Below, one piece after another: positions 13,722-22,634 of a stretch of 64,000 bases of DNA; positions within the stretch are counted from its first letter, which is position 1, and every line of letters starts with the position of its first letter. The stretch covers positions 44,136 to 108,135 of the forward strand of contig NZ_NCSM01000059.1 in the NCBI RefSeq assembly GCF_002224125.1, in the 5' to 3' direction. The DNA comes from Streptomyces sp. NBS 14/10. Its GTDB lineage: Bacteria > Actinomycetota > Actinomycetes > Streptomycetales > Streptomycetaceae. The notes under the pieces were generated by a model. That model was not told where the DNA came from and did not search any database. It saw only the letters and a list, made by a program, of their open reading frames with translations. A program made the translations under genes and the position numbers.

Positions 13722-14747
13722 TCAGAAGACCGACTCGGCCTCGTCCATGCGGGCCACCGGAACCGTCTTGAGCTCGGTGACCGCCTCGGCGATCGGCACC
13801 ATCTCGATGTCCGTGCCGCGCAGCGCGGTCATCATGCCGAAGTCGCCGCGGTGGGCGGCCTCGACGGCGTGCCAGCCGAAGCGGGTGGCCAGCACCCGGT
13901 CGTACGCGGTCGGGGTGCCGCCGCGCTGGACGTGGCCGAGGATGACCGGGCGGGCCTCCTTGCCGAGGCGGCGCTCCAGTTCGGCGGCGAGGCGGTTGCC
14001 GATACCGGTGAACCGCTCGTGGCCGTACTGGTCGATCTCGCCCTTCTGGTACTCCATCGTGCCCTCGGCGGGGTGCGCGCCCTCGGCGACGCAGATCACC
14101 GCGAACTTCTTGCCGCGGGAGAAGCGCTCCTCGACCATCTTCACCAGCGCGTCGATCTCGAACGGCCGCTCCGGCAGGCAGATGCCGTGGGCGCCGCCCG
14201 CCATACCGGACTCCAGCGCGATCCAGCCCGCGTGGCGCCCCATGACCTCGACGACCATGACCCGCTGATGGGACTCGGCGGTGGTCTTGAGCCGGTCCAT
14301 GGCCTCGGTGGCCACGCCGACGGCGGTGTCGAAGCCGAAGGTGCGGTCGGTGGCGGAGATGTCGTTGTCGATGGTCTTGGGCACGCCGACGATGGGCAGC
14401 CCGGCGTCGGAGAGCATCCGGGCGGCGGTGAGGGTGCCCTCGCCGCCGATCGGGATCAGCACGTCGATGCCGTAGTCGCGGGCGTGGTCCTTGGAGGTCT
14501 CACAGGCCTCGCGCAGCCGGGCCCGCTCCAGGCGGGAGGAGCCGAGGATGGTGCCGCCGCGGGCCAGGATGCCCGCCACGGCGTCCAGGTCGAGCTTGCG
14601 GTGGCGGCCGTCGAGCAGCCCCTTGAAGCCGTCTTCGAAGCCGATGACCTCGTCGCCATGGCCGGCCACGGCACGGTGGACGACCGAACGGATCACAGCG
14701 TTCAGGCCGGGGCAGTCGCCGCCTGCGGTGAGAACTCCGATGCGCAT
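13722..14747 (-). CDS. pfkA2: 6-phosphofructokinase (ATP-dependent type)
   Basis: A 341-residue phosphofructokinase that phosphorylates fructose 6-phosphate in glycolysis. Seen: TAGGDCPGLNAV at the N-terminus, the nucleotide loop GGEGTLTAA, the catalytic PKTIDND segment and MGRHAGWIAL. The residue after GGE is Gly, which is associated with ATP rather than pyrophosphate use, while the Lys in PKTIDND is the residue found in pyrophosphate enzymes; this mix is usual for actinomycete ATP-PFKs. GGAG precedes ATG 14747. It is divergent from pta. Symbol by synteny with the S. coelicolor copy next to pta-ackA-pyk2; other paralogues exist in Streptomyces. Confidence 0.92.
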   Translation of the reverse strand: MRIGVLTAGGDCPGLNAVIRSVVHRAVAGHGDEVIGFEDGFKGLLDGRHRKLDLDAVAGILARGGTILGSSRLERARLREACETSKDHARDYGIDVLIPIGGEGTLTAARMLSDAGLPIVGVPKTIDNDISATDRTFGFDTAVGVATEAMDRLKTTAESHQRVMVVEVMGRHAGWIALESGMAGGAHGICLPERPFEIDALVKMVEERFSRGKKFAVICVAEGAHPAEGTMEYQKGEIDQYGHERFTGIGNRLAAELERRLGKEARPVILGHVQRGGTPTAYDRVLATRFGWHAVEAAHRGDFGMMTALRGTDIEMVPIAEAVTELKTVPVARMDEAESVF

Positions 14748-14909
14748 CGTGCTGTGTCTCCTGCTGCCTTCGGGTAGGTGTGAGCCAGTCCGATTGTTTC
14801 ATGGGCCCGGTGGTGCTGTGTCCGTCTCTGTACCCGTACCTGAGGAGCGCTTTATCGATGCCCGCAGGTATTGTCAAGGGGACGGGGCCGCCGATACGGC
14901 CGTTTTTAG

Positions 14910-14933
14910 GGAAGTTTCGACGGAAGTTTCGAC
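14910..14933. repeat. Exact 12-bp tandem repeat upstream of pta
   Basis: GGAAGTTTCGAC occurs twice without a gap in the pfkA/pta divergent region, ending 45 bp before the pta start. GAAGTTTC is itself close to a GAAAC/GTTTC inverted motif. Possibly an activator or repressor site for pta-ackA. Confidence 0.55.
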
Positions 14934-14978
14934 CGCACTTCAGGCCGGAGTGTCGACCATCAGATCGGAGTGCCAGGC

Positions 14979-17084
14979 GTGACGCGCAGCGTGTACGTGA
15001 CCGGGATCGAGCGCGGTGACGGCCGCCAGGTCGTCGAGCTCGGGGTCATGGAGCTCCTGACCCGCCATGTCGACCGGGTCGGCGTCTTCCGCCCCCTGGT
15101 GCACGACAACCCCGACCGCCTCTTCGATCTTCTGCGGGCCCGCTACCGGCTGAGCCAGTCGCCGGAGTCCGTCTTCGGGATCACCTACGACGAGGCGTCC
15201 GCGCTCCAGGCCGAGCGGGGCACCGATGAGCTGGTGGCGCACCTGGTCGGCCGGTTCCACGAGGTGGCCCGCGAGTACGAGTACGTGCTGGTGCTGGGCA
15301 GCGACTACGCCGCGACCAGCCTCCCCGACGAGCTGGGGCTCAACGCGCGGCTGGCCAATGAGTTCGGCGCCTCGGTGATCACCGTGGTCAGCGGCAAGGA
15401 TCAGAGCGTCGAGTCGCAGGGCGCCGAGGCGCACAACGCGTACCGCGCCTATGAGGCGCAGGGCTGCGATGTCGTCGCCGTCGTGGTGAACCGGGTGGCC
15501 CCCGGCGACCGTGACGCCGTGGCCGAGCTGCTGCGGGACAAGCTCCCCGTCCCCTGCTACGCGCTGCCCGAGGACGGCGCGCTGTCCGCACCGACCGTCT
15601 CCCAGGTGGTGCGCACCCTGGGCGCCGAGGTGCTGCTCGGCGACCACTCGGGGCTGTCGCGGGACGTACGGGGCTTTGTCTTCGGCGGCGCCATGCTGCC
15701 CAGCTTTCTGCCCGCGCTGACCGACGGCTGCCTGGTCGTGACCCCCGGCGACCGCGCCGATCTGATCATCGGAGCGCTGGCCGCGCACAGCGCGGGCGCC
15801 CCGCCGATCGCCGGGGTGCTGCTCACCCTGGACGAGCGGCCGGGGGAGGACATCCTGGCGCTGGCCTCCCGGCTGGCCCCGGGCACCCCGGTGGCGGCCG
15901 TGGCGGGCGGCAGCTTCCCGACCGCGGCCGAGCTGTTCGCGCTGGAGGGGAAGCTGACCGCGGGCGCGCCGCGCAAGGCCGAGACCGCGCTCGGTCTCTT
16001 CGAGCGGCATGTGGACACCGCCGAGCTGACCAACCGGATCTCGGTCGCCCGCTCCGGCCGGGTCACCCCGATGATGTTCGAGCACGAGCTGATCGAGCGC
16101 TCCCGCGCGGGCCGCCGCCGGGTCGTGCTCCCCGAGGGCACCGAGGAGCGGGTGCTGCGCGCCGCCGATGTGCTGCTGCGCCGCGATGTGTGCGACCTCA
16201 CACTGCTGGGCGAGGAGGACGCGATCCGCAAGCGCGCCGCCGAGCTGGGCATCCAGCTCGCGGACGCGCAGATCATCGATCCGCAGACCTCGCCGCTGCG
16301 CGATCGCTTCGCCGAGCTGTACGCGCGGCTGCGCGCCCATAAGGGCGTCTCGTACGAGCTGGCCTACGACGTGGTCGCCGACGTCTCATATTTCGGCACG
16401 CTGATGGTGCAGGAGGGCCTGGCCGACGGCATGGTCTCCGGGGCCGTGCACTCCACCGCCGCCACCATCCGGCCCGCCTTCGAGATCATCAAGACCGCGC
16501 CGGACGCCCAGATCGTCTCCTCGGTCTTCTTCATGTGCCTGGCCGACCGGGTGCTGGTGTACGGCGACTGCGCGGTCAACCCGGATCCGAACGCCGAGCA
16601 GCTGGCGGACATCGCCATCCAGTCGGCGACGACGGCAGCCCAGTTCGGCGTGGAGCCGCGGATCGCGATGCTCTCGTACTCCACCGGCACCTCCGGCTCC
16701 GGCGCGGATGTCGACAAGGTGCGCAAGGCGACCGAGCTGGTCCGTGAGCGCCGCCCGGACCTGCTGGTCGAGGGCCCGATCCAGTACGACGCCGCGGTGG
16801 ACGCCGCGGTCGCGGCGACCAAGCTGCCGGACTCCGAGGTGGCGGGCAAGGCCACGGTCCTGATCTTCCCGGACCTGAACACCGGCAACAACACCTACAA
16901 GGCGGTGCAGCGCTCGGCGGGCGCGGTCGCGGTCGGCCCGGTGCTCCAGGGGCTGCGCAAGCCGGTGAACGACCTGTCCCGCGGGGCGCTGGTCCAGGAC
17001 ATCGTCAACACCGTCTCGATCACCGCCGTCCAGGCCCAGACGCCTATCCCCGTCTCCCCCGTACAGAAAGCACCCACCGCGTGA
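14979..17084 (+). CDS. pta: Phosphate acetyltransferase, long form
   Basis: A 701-residue enzyme interconverting acetyl-CoA and acetyl phosphate. An N-terminal P-loop-like BioD/CobQ-type domain (about 1-220, with LVLGSDYAATSLPDELGLNA) leads into a DRTGG-type regulatory domain (about 220-345). The catalytic PTA_PTB domain is at about 370-695, with SGAVHSTAATIRPAFEIIKT and SYSTGTSGSG. GTG 14979 is chosen since GGAG lies 8 nt upstream; a GTG three codons earlier overlaps that site. Its stop overlaps the ackA start (GTGA), so the two are translationally coupled and form the Pta-AckA acetate pathway. Confidence 0.95.
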   Translation: MTRSVYVTGIERGDGRQVVELGVMELLTRHVDRVGVFRPLVHDNPDRLFDLLRARYRLSQSPESVFGITYDEASALQAERGTDELVAHLVGRFHEVAREYEYVLVLGSDYAATSLPDELGLNARLANEFGASVITVVSGKDQSVESQGAEAHNAYRAYEAQGCDVVAVVVNRVAPGDRDAVAELLRDKLPVPCYALPEDGALSAPTVSQVVRTLGAEVLLGDHSGLSRDVRGFVFGGAMLPSFLPALTDGCLVVTPGDRADLIIGALAAHSAGAPPIAGVLLTLDERPGEDILALASRLAPGTPVAAVAGGSFPTAAELFALEGKLTAGAPRKAETALGLFERHVDTAELTNRISVARSGRVTPMMFEHELIERSRAGRRRVVLPEGTEERVLRAADVLLRRDVCDLTLLGEEDAIRKRAAELGIQLADAQIIDPQTSPLRDRFAELYARLRAHKGVSYELAYDVVADVSYFGTLMVQEGLADGMVSGAVHSTAATIRPAFEIIKTAPDAQIVSSVFFMCLADRVLVYGDCAVNPDPNAEQLADIAIQSATTAAQFGVEPRIAMLSYSTGTSGSGADVDKVRKATELVRERRPDLLVEGPIQYDAAVDAAVAATKLPDSEVAGKATVLIFPDLNTGNNTYKAVQRSAGAVAVGPVLQGLRKPVNDLSRGALVQDIVNTVSITAVQAQTPIPVSPVQKAPTA

Positions 17085-18226
17085 ACGGCTCCCGAGTCCT
17101 CGTCCTCAACTCCGGCTCCTCGTCGGTCAAATACCAGCTGCTCGACATGGCCGACGGCTCCCGGCTCGCCTCCGGCATCGTGGAGCGGATCGGGGAGGGC
17201 CCCGTCGCCGACCACTCGGCCGCCCTCAAGCAGGTCGCCGAGGAACTGGCCGCGCGGGGCCTGGGCCTGGACTCGCCCGAACTGGCCGCGGTCGGCCACC
17301 GGGTGGTGCACGGCGGCACCCGGTTCACCGAGCCGACCCTGATCACCGACGACGTGGTCGAGGAGATCGAGAAGCTGGTGCCGCTGGCCCCGCTGCACAA
17401 CCCGGCGAACGTCACCGGGATCAAGGTGGCCCGCGCACTGCGCCCGGATCTGCCGCAGGTCGCGGTCTTCGACACCGCGTTCCACGCCACGATGCCGGAG
17501 GAGGCCGCGCGCTACGCCATCGAGCAGGAGACCGCCGACCGGTACGGGGTGCGGCGCTACGGCTTCCACGGCACCTCCCACGCGTATGTCTCCCGGGCCA
17601 CCGCCGCGCTGCTGGGCCGGGACCTCTCCGAGGTCAACACGATCGTGCTGCACCTGGGCAACGGCGCCAGCGCCTCCGCGGTGCGCGGCGGGGTGTGCGT
17701 GGACACCTCGATGGGGCTCACCCCGCTGGAGGGCCTGGTCATGGGTACCCGCTCAGGCGATCTGGACCCGGCGGCGATCTTCCATCTGGCCCGGGTCGGC
17801 GGGATGTCGATCGACGAGATCGACACCCTGCTGAACAAGCGCAGCGGACTGCTCGGCCTGTGCGGGGACAACGACATGCGGGAGATCGGCCGCCGGATGG
17901 GCGAGGGCGACCCGGCGGCTCAGCTGGCCTTCGACGTCTACGTCCATCGGCTGCGGAAGTATGTGGGCGCGTACACCGCGGTGCTGGGGCGGGTGGACGC
18001 CATCGCCTTCACCGCGGGCGTCGGGGAGAACTCCGCGGCGGTGCGGGAGGCGGCGATGCGCGGCCTTCCCGCGTTCGGCATCGAGGTGGACGCGGTGCGC
18101 AACGCGGTGCGCGGCGCCTCGGCGCGGCTGATCTCCACGGAGGCCAGCCGGGTCGCGGTGGCCGTCGTGCCCACCGACGAGGAGCTGGAGATCGCCAGCC
18201 AGACCTTCGAGTTGGTCGCTGCTTAG
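17081..18226 (+). CDS. ackA: Acetate kinase
   Basis: A 381-residue ASKHA-family kinase converting acetyl phosphate and ADP to acetate and ATP, or the reverse. Seen: the phosphate-1 loop VLNSGSSSVKYQLLD (residues 7-21), VGHRVVHGG, FDTAFHATMP and YGFHGTSHAYVS with the catalytic His. GTG start 17081 overlaps the pta stop by 4 nt. Slightly shorter than the 400-residue norm but all motifs are present. It shares an operon with pta; acetyl phosphate made here can also phosphorylate response regulators. Confidence 0.96.
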   Translation: MNGSRVLVLNSGSSSVKYQLLDMADGSRLASGIVERIGEGPVADHSAALKQVAEELAARGLGLDSPELAAVGHRVVHGGTRFTEPTLITDDVVEEIEKLVPLAPLHNPANVTGIKVARALRPDLPQVAVFDTAFHATMPEEAARYAIEQETADRYGVRRYGFHGTSHAYVSRATAALLGRDLSEVNTIVLHLGNGASASAVRGGVCVDTSMGLTPLEGLVMGTRSGDLDPAAIFHLARVGGMSIDEIDTLLNKRSGLLGLCGDNDMREIGRRMGEGDPAAQLAFDVYVHRLRKYVGAYTAVLGRVDAIAFTAGVGENSAAVREAAMRGLPAFGIEVDAVRNAVRGASARLISTEASRVAVAVVPTDEELEIASQTFELVAA

Positions 18227-18351
18227 CCGCTGCTGGGTCGCTGCTTGGCCTCCGGCTGGTCTCCGGCCGTTCGGCGGCTCTTGCCCCGGCATTGCACCGT
18301 TGTCCATAGCGTAAATATTCCGCTCCGAAACAAACGGATAGGATCCGCCTC

Positions 18352-19779
18352 ATGCGCCGTTCCAAAATCGTCTGCACTCTGGGCCCCGCCGTCGACTCCT
18401 ACGACCAGCTGAAGTCGCTGATCGAGGCCGGGATGAACGTGGCCCGATTCAATATGAGCCACGGGAGCCACACGGAGCACGAGGAGCGGTACCACCGCGT
18501 CCGCAAGGCCTCCGAGGAGACCGGGCGCGCGGTCGGCGTGCTCGCCGACCTCCAGGGTCCCAAGATCCGGCTGGAGACCTTCGCCGACGGCCCGGTGGAG
18601 CTGGTGCGCGGTGACGAGTTCACCATCACCACCGAGGACGTACCGGGCGACCGGACGATCTGCGGCACCACGTACAAGGGGCTGCCGGGCGACGTCTCCA
18701 AGGGCGACCAGGTCCTGATCAACGACGGCAATGTCGAGCTGCGGGTCACCGCGGTCGACGGCCCGCGGGTCAAGACGATCGTCATCGAGGGCGGTGTGAT
18801 CTCCGACCACAAGGGGATCAACCTGCCGGGCACGGCGGTCAATGTGCCCGCGCTGTCCGAGAAGGACATCGTGGACCTGAAGTTCGCGCTGGCGATGGGG
18901 TGCGACATGGTCGCGCTGTCCTTCGTCCGGGACGCCGCCGACGTCCGCGATGTGCACCGCGTCATGGACGAGGTGGGGCACCGGGTGCCGGTGATCGCCA
19001 AGGTCGAGAAGCCGCAGGCGGTCGCGAACATGGAGGAGGTCGTCGCGGCCTTCGACGGCGTCATGGTGGCCCGCGGCGACCTGGCCGTCGAGTATCCGCT
19101 CGAGAAGGTCCCGATGGTGCAGAAGCGCCTGATCGAGCTGTGCCGGCGGAACGCCAAGCCGGTGATCGTCGCGACCCAGATGATGGAGTCGATGATCACC
19201 AACTCGCGGCCGACCCGCGCCGAGGCGTCCGACGTCGCCAACGCGATCCTGGACGGCGCCGACGCGGTCATGCTCTCCGCGGAGTCCTCCGTCGGCGCGT
19301 ATCCGCTGGAGACGGTCAAGACGATGTCCCGCATCGTCCAGGCCGCCGAGCAGGAACTGCTCTCGCGCGGTCTGCAGCCGCTGGTCCCCGGCAAGAAGCC
19401 GCGTACGCAGGGTGGCTCGGTCGCCCGCGCGGCCTGTGAGATCGCCGACTTCCTGGGCGCCCAGTCGCTGGTGGCCTTCACCCAGTCCGGCGACACCGCC
19501 CGCCGGCTGTCCCGCTACCGCGCCCAGCAGCCGATCCTGGCCTTCACCACCGATGTGGCCACCCGCAACCAGCTGACGCTCAGCTGGGGCGTGGAGTCGT
19601 TCGTGGTGCCGTATGTGGAGCACACCGACGCGATGGTGGACCTCGTCGACGCCGAGCTGTCCAAGCTGGGCCGCTACAACGAGGGCGACACCATGATCAT
19701 GACGGCCGGTTCGCCCCCCGGCGTCCCCGGCACCACCAACATGGTCCGGGTGCACCACATGGGCGGCGAGAGCAAGTAG
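18352..19779 (+). CDS. pyk2: Pyruvate kinase
   Basis: A 475-residue enzyme making pyruvate and ATP from phosphoenolpyruvate, the last step of glycolysis. It starts MRRSKIVCTLGPAVDSY; FNMSHGSHTEH, ADLQGPKIRLE, the active-site IAKVEKPQAV and the metal-binding MVARGDLAVEYPLEKVP are all present, with the ATQMMESMI segment and a C-terminal allosteric domain. It starts 125 bp after ackA, so it may have its own promoter. A strong bidirectional terminator follows the stop. Symbol by synteny with S. coelicolor pyk2. Confidence 0.96.
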   Translation: MRRSKIVCTLGPAVDSYDQLKSLIEAGMNVARFNMSHGSHTEHEERYHRVRKASEETGRAVGVLADLQGPKIRLETFADGPVELVRGDEFTITTEDVPGDRTICGTTYKGLPGDVSKGDQVLINDGNVELRVTAVDGPRVKTIVIEGGVISDHKGINLPGTAVNVPALSEKDIVDLKFALAMGCDMVALSFVRDAADVRDVHRVMDEVGHRVPVIAKVEKPQAVANMEEVVAAFDGVMVARGDLAVEYPLEKVPMVQKRLIELCRRNAKPVIVATQMMESMITNSRPTRAEASDVANAILDGADAVMLSAESSVGAYPLETVKTMSRIVQAAEQELLSRGLQPLVPGKKPRTQGGSVARAACEIADFLGAQSLVAFTQSGDTARRLSRYRAQQPILAFTTDVATRNQLTLSWGVESFVVPYVEHTDAMVDLVDAELSKLGRYNEGDTMIMTAGSPPGVPGTTNMVRVHHMGGESK

Positions 19780-19825
19780 CGCGGCCGCCGAGCGGCCGAA
19801 CGGGCCCCTGAGCGGGCGGCTGACG

Positions 19826-19870
19826 CGTCGGTGGGCACCACCCCGGGCTTTGGGGTGGTGCCCACCGACG
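19826..19870. terminator. Strong hairpin between convergent pyk2 and 19926 gene
   Basis: A perfect 19-bp stem (19826-19844 with 19852-19870; GGTGGGCACCACCCC in the arm) and a 7-nt loop. It sits between two convergent genes and can serve both. It lacks a T-run, as is common in Streptomyces. Confidence 0.85.
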
Positions 19871-19873
19871 TTC

Positions 19874-19893
19874 GGCCCTCCCAAGGGAGGGCC
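19874..19893. terminator. Second hairpin of the same terminator region
   Basis: GGCCCTCCC-AA-GGGAGGGCC, a 9-bp stem directly after the first hairpin and 33 bp from the stop of the minus-strand gene, which suggests tandem termination. Confidence 0.7.
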
Positions 19894-19925
19894 TTGCGGC
19901 TCCCGAACGGGTCTGTGTTCCGGGG

Positions 19926-21326
19926 TTAATCCCCCGTCTTGTAGATATGCATGCCGGGGATGGTCAGGTCGCCGCCGAACTGCCCGGCCTGGGTGACCGT
20001 CACATCGGTGAAGAACACCTCGGGGAGGTTGATCGGCGGCGGGCTCTTGGGGCTGAAGGTGATCGGGACGATCCCCAGCAGGTTGCCCGACAGCTCCTCG
20101 GTGTACATGGTGATCGGGCCGTTGCTGAAGGTCGAGGTGGAGCCCTCGCGCGCGGCCACGTGGGTGGTCGAACCGCCGGCCCCGAACGTCAGCTGGTGCA
20201 GATCCTTGATGTCCACGCCGGAGGCGGTGAACTTGAGGACCTTCTTGACCTCCCCGCTGTACGTCTTGACCTCGACGATGCCCTTGTAGTCGAGACCGTG
20301 CAGGGTCAGCAGGGTGCTCTTGAGCGTCCAGGGCTTGTCGGGCACCAGGCTGGAGGTCGGCTCGGTCTCGGCGTTCTCGTACGCCTCGGCGTCGTACGTG
20401 GGGCAGGGGAACGGCTCCTTGCCGTCCTTGTCACGGTCCCCGGCCTTGGGGGAGGACGAGGAGGAGGGGCCGGGCGACGGAGTCTTGCCGGCCTTGTCCT
20501 CGGCGTCCTTGTCCTTGGCCGCGTCCGTGGCCTTGTCGACCGTGTCCTTCGCCGTGTCCTTGGCCTTGTCGACCGTGTCCTTGGCCGTGTCCCCGGCCTT
20601 GTCGGCCGCGTCCTTGGCAGGGTCGGTCGTCTTGTCCGGCGAGCCGGTCGCGGAGGACGACGGGGTCGGCGTGGCGCTCGGCTCAGCCGTCTCGTCCTTG
20701 TCGCCCCCGGTGAAGATGTCCTTGAGCGCGTCCCCGAGGCCCAGCGGGTCCAGCGGGTTCTTGCTCTTGGACTCGGACGGGCTCGGCGAAGGGGACTCCT
20801 CCGGCGTCGAGTCGTCCGTCTTGTCGTCCGTCTTGCTGCCGGAGGAGCCGGAGTCGGCGGAGGACGTGGCGGAGGGCGTCGGCGTGGCGGAGGGCTTGGA
20901 GCTCTCGTCCGCGCTCTTGTCCCCCTTGTCGCCGGAGTCCTTGTCCTGGCTCTTCGAGCCCTTGGCCCCGCTCTTGTCGTCGGAGTCCTTGGAGTCCTTG
21001 GAGTCCTTCGACTCGCCCGCCTCGTCGGTGCTCTTGTGGTCCTTGTCAGCCTTGTCGGCCTCGTCGGGCTGAGTGACGCACGGTCCGGGCTTGTAGCGGT
21101 CCTCGGCCCTGGAGGTCGCCTGGGCGAGCTGCGGGGTCAGCCCCATGCCCATCAGTACGGCCGTCGGCATGGCGGCGAGCGCTATCGCCTTGCCGGCGGG
21201 CATATGGAGGCGGGTGAGCATCGACTTCTTGGGGGCCGCATGCCGCGGCCCCGTTCTCGCCTTGCGTGGACTGCTGACGCTCGCACCCTCCGACTCGTCT
21301 TGTTCACCCCGCACGGTGCCTCCCAT
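19926..21326 (-). CDS. Secreted low-complexity protein of the DUF6230/DUF6114 operon
   Basis: About 466 residues. A basic start leads to a signal-like hydrophobic segment (GKAIALAAMPTAVLMGMGL) ending AQA. A long Lys/Asp/Ser/Thr-rich disordered region follows (about 80-320, with KDTVDKAKDTAKDTVDKA repeats and SPSPSPS stretches). The folded C-terminal part (about 325-466) has the look of the beta-rich ectodomain of DUF6230 proteins. It overlaps the end of the DUF6114 gene; ATG 21326 or GTG 21314 (GGGAGG just upstream) could be the start. Probably exported and displayed through a disordered stalk. Function unknown. It is the last gene of a three-gene minus-strand set. Confidence 0.7.
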   Translation of the reverse strand: MGGTVRGEQDESEGASVSSPRKARTGPRHAAPKKSMLTRLHMPAGKAIALAAMPTAVLMGMGLTPQLAQATSRAEDRYKPGPCVTQPDEADKADKDHKSTDEAGESKDSKDSKDSDDKSGAKGSKSQDKDSGDKGDKSADESSKPSATPTPSATSSADSGSSGSKTDDKTDDSTPEESPSPSPSESKSKNPLDPLGLGDALKDIFTGGDKDETAEPSATPTPSSSATGSPDKTTDPAKDAADKAGDTAKDTVDKAKDTAKDTVDKATDAAKDKDAEDKAGKTPSPGPSSSSSPKAGDRDKDGKEPFPCPTYDAEAYENAETEPTSSLVPDKPWTLKSTLLTLHGLDYKGIVEVKTYSGEVKKVLKFTASGVDIKDLHQLTFGAGGSTTHVAAREGSTSTFSNGPITMYTEELSGNLLGIVPITFSPKSPPPINLPEVFFTDVTVTQAGQFGGDLTIPGMHIYKTGD

Positions 21327-21867
21327 CCCTGGATTCCTGGTCCCGCGCGGCCCCCGCGACGGCCGGCTCCGGCTCGCCGCCGCCCGCGCCGTCCCCAGCG
21401 TCCGCGTCGTCCAGACCGTCCGCGCCATCCGTGGGCGCGGGCCCCTCGTCCTTCGCCGGCTGCTCGGTGGGCGTCTCACCCGGCGCCCAGGCGACGCTCA
21501 TCCCGCCGCCGAACAGGGCGAGCAGGAAACCCACCACGAGGCCCCCGAAGTTGGCCACGGGGATCGAGACCAGGCCGAGCAGGATGGTGGCGACTCCCGC
21601 GAAGACCCGCACGACGGGCTGGAACCACATGGTCAGGCCCAGCACTACCAGCAGGACTCCGATGATCAGCGCGCCGGACCCCGTGGTGGTCGACATCCGG
21701 ACGGTCATCTGACCCAAGGTGATGTTGGCATACGGCAGGTACCCGATCGGCAGCCCGGCCAATATGGTGAAAAGCCCTGCCCAGAACGGGCGCTGCCAGC
21801 GCCAATGCCTGAAACCCAGGCGCAGACGGCTGATACGGTCACGCGCCCCCGGCGACTCGGCACTCAA
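21304..21867 (-). CDS. DUF6114 membrane protein
   Basis: About 187 residues with roughly four membrane helices: FWAGLFTILAGLPIGYLPYA, a long middle block IIGVLLVVLGLTMWFQPVVR, and GGLVVGFLLALFGGGMSVAW. An acidic, Pro-rich cytoplasmic tail follows. The family is known in actinomycetes as DUF6114 with no assigned function and typically neighbours DUF6230. Start TTG 21867 is preferred because GGGAG lies 9 nt upstream and the product then begins like other members; a GTG at 21954 would add 29 atypical residues. It overlaps the next gene, so the two are coupled. Confidence 0.8.
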   Translation of the reverse strand: MSAESPGARDRISRLRLGFRHWRWQRPFWAGLFTILAGLPIGYLPYANITLGQMTVRMSTTTGSGALIIGVLLVVLGLTMWFQPVVRVFAGVATILLGLVSIPVANFGGLVVGFLLALFGGGMSVAWAPGETPTEQPAKDEGPAPTDGADGLDDADAGDGAGGGEPEPAVAGAARDQESRDGRHRAG

Positions 21868-22010
21868 TGAAAACAGCTCCCTGGGGCCGGCGATCTGGAC
21901 GATCGCAAGTGTTCTGATGCGGTACTGACTGGCGCGGTGCTGATACTCCGACACCGCTGAGTGCTGCCGGGTGAGGGGCGGCTGACACGGCCCCCCACCC
22001 GCTCAACGGG

Positions 22011-22634
22011 TCAGAAGCACTCCTTGCCCTTGCCACTGCCCTTGTAGATCTTCATGGAAAGGCCGGGGAGCTTGAACGTGCCCGCGTTGGTCGCCCATGC
22101 GGTCTGCTCGACATCGGTCAGCTTCGCCGTGTCGGCTTCCTGACCGAAGGAACCGGGGTCCTTCTTGTTCGAGTCGTTCGTCGGCCCCTTGGACGTGTCG
22201 CCGGCCGCCACACCGATGTTGATGTTGCCGAACACCGCGTCAGCCTTGAGCTGGTCGAGGTCGATGAAGAGGTTCTTCGCCTCCACCTTTTTGCCGTCGC
22301 CGCCGGCCTCCAGCTTCAGCGTGACATCGCCGAAGAGCGGGACCGGGACCACCACCGACTGGCACAGGCTTTCGATCTTGGCGGTCTTGAACGCCGACAC
22401 GGCGACGGGAATCTTCTTGCCCCCGTGCTGGGTGTCAAGGGTGCCGTACTGGACAAAGCCCCTGCCGTCGAGCGACTTCACCTTCACCTTGAACTGCTGG
22501 CCGGACACGCTGAACGAGGCCGCGAGCGCACCCTGCGCGACGGCCACACCGATCGCCGCCGTGGCAGCGACGCTCGGCACCATGACAACGGCGAACCGCT
22601 TCCATCTGGTCCCGCCACGAGCCTGGGACTCCAT
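22011..22634 (-). CDS. DUF6230 exported protein
   Basis: A 207-residue protein. ATG 22634 has AAGGAGG 8 nt upstream. A basic start (RWKRFAVVMVPSVAATAAIG) and a hydrophobic segment form a signal peptide or membrane anchor. The remainder is a beta-rich domain with FSVSGQQFKVKVKSLDG and two Cys residues (in SLCQSVVV and near the C-terminus, GKECF). DUF6230 proteins co-occur with DUF6114 in Streptomyces; no function is established. It is the first gene of the three-gene operon and is preceded by a 560-bp gene-poor region. Confidence 0.82.
   Translation of the reverse strand: MESQARGGTRWKRFAVVMVPSVAATAAIGVAVAQGALAASFSVSGQQFKVKVKSLDGRGFVQYGTLDTQHGGKKIPVAVSAFKTAKIESLCQSVVVPVPLFGDVTLKLEAGGDGKKVEAKNLFIDLDQLKADAVFGNINIGVAAGDTSKGPTNDSNKKDPGSFGQEADTAKLTDVEQTAWATNAGTFKLPGLSMKIYKGSGKGKECF

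Noticed and set aside
18223..19884. A 553-codon antisense frame over pyk2
   Set aside because: pyk2 is certain; the antisense product is His/Arg/Gly-rich without domains and runs through the terminator.
20460..20700. CRISPR-like array in the repeated KDT/KDTVDK coding region
   Set aside because: The repeats are in-frame, degenerate and tiled without unique spacers; they encode a disordered stalk.
19947..21665. A 572-codon plus-strand frame over the secreted repeat protein
   Set aside because: It results from repeated GTCCTTG codons read in reverse (VLGLVDRVL-type repeats). The minus-strand protein has a signal peptide and an operon context.
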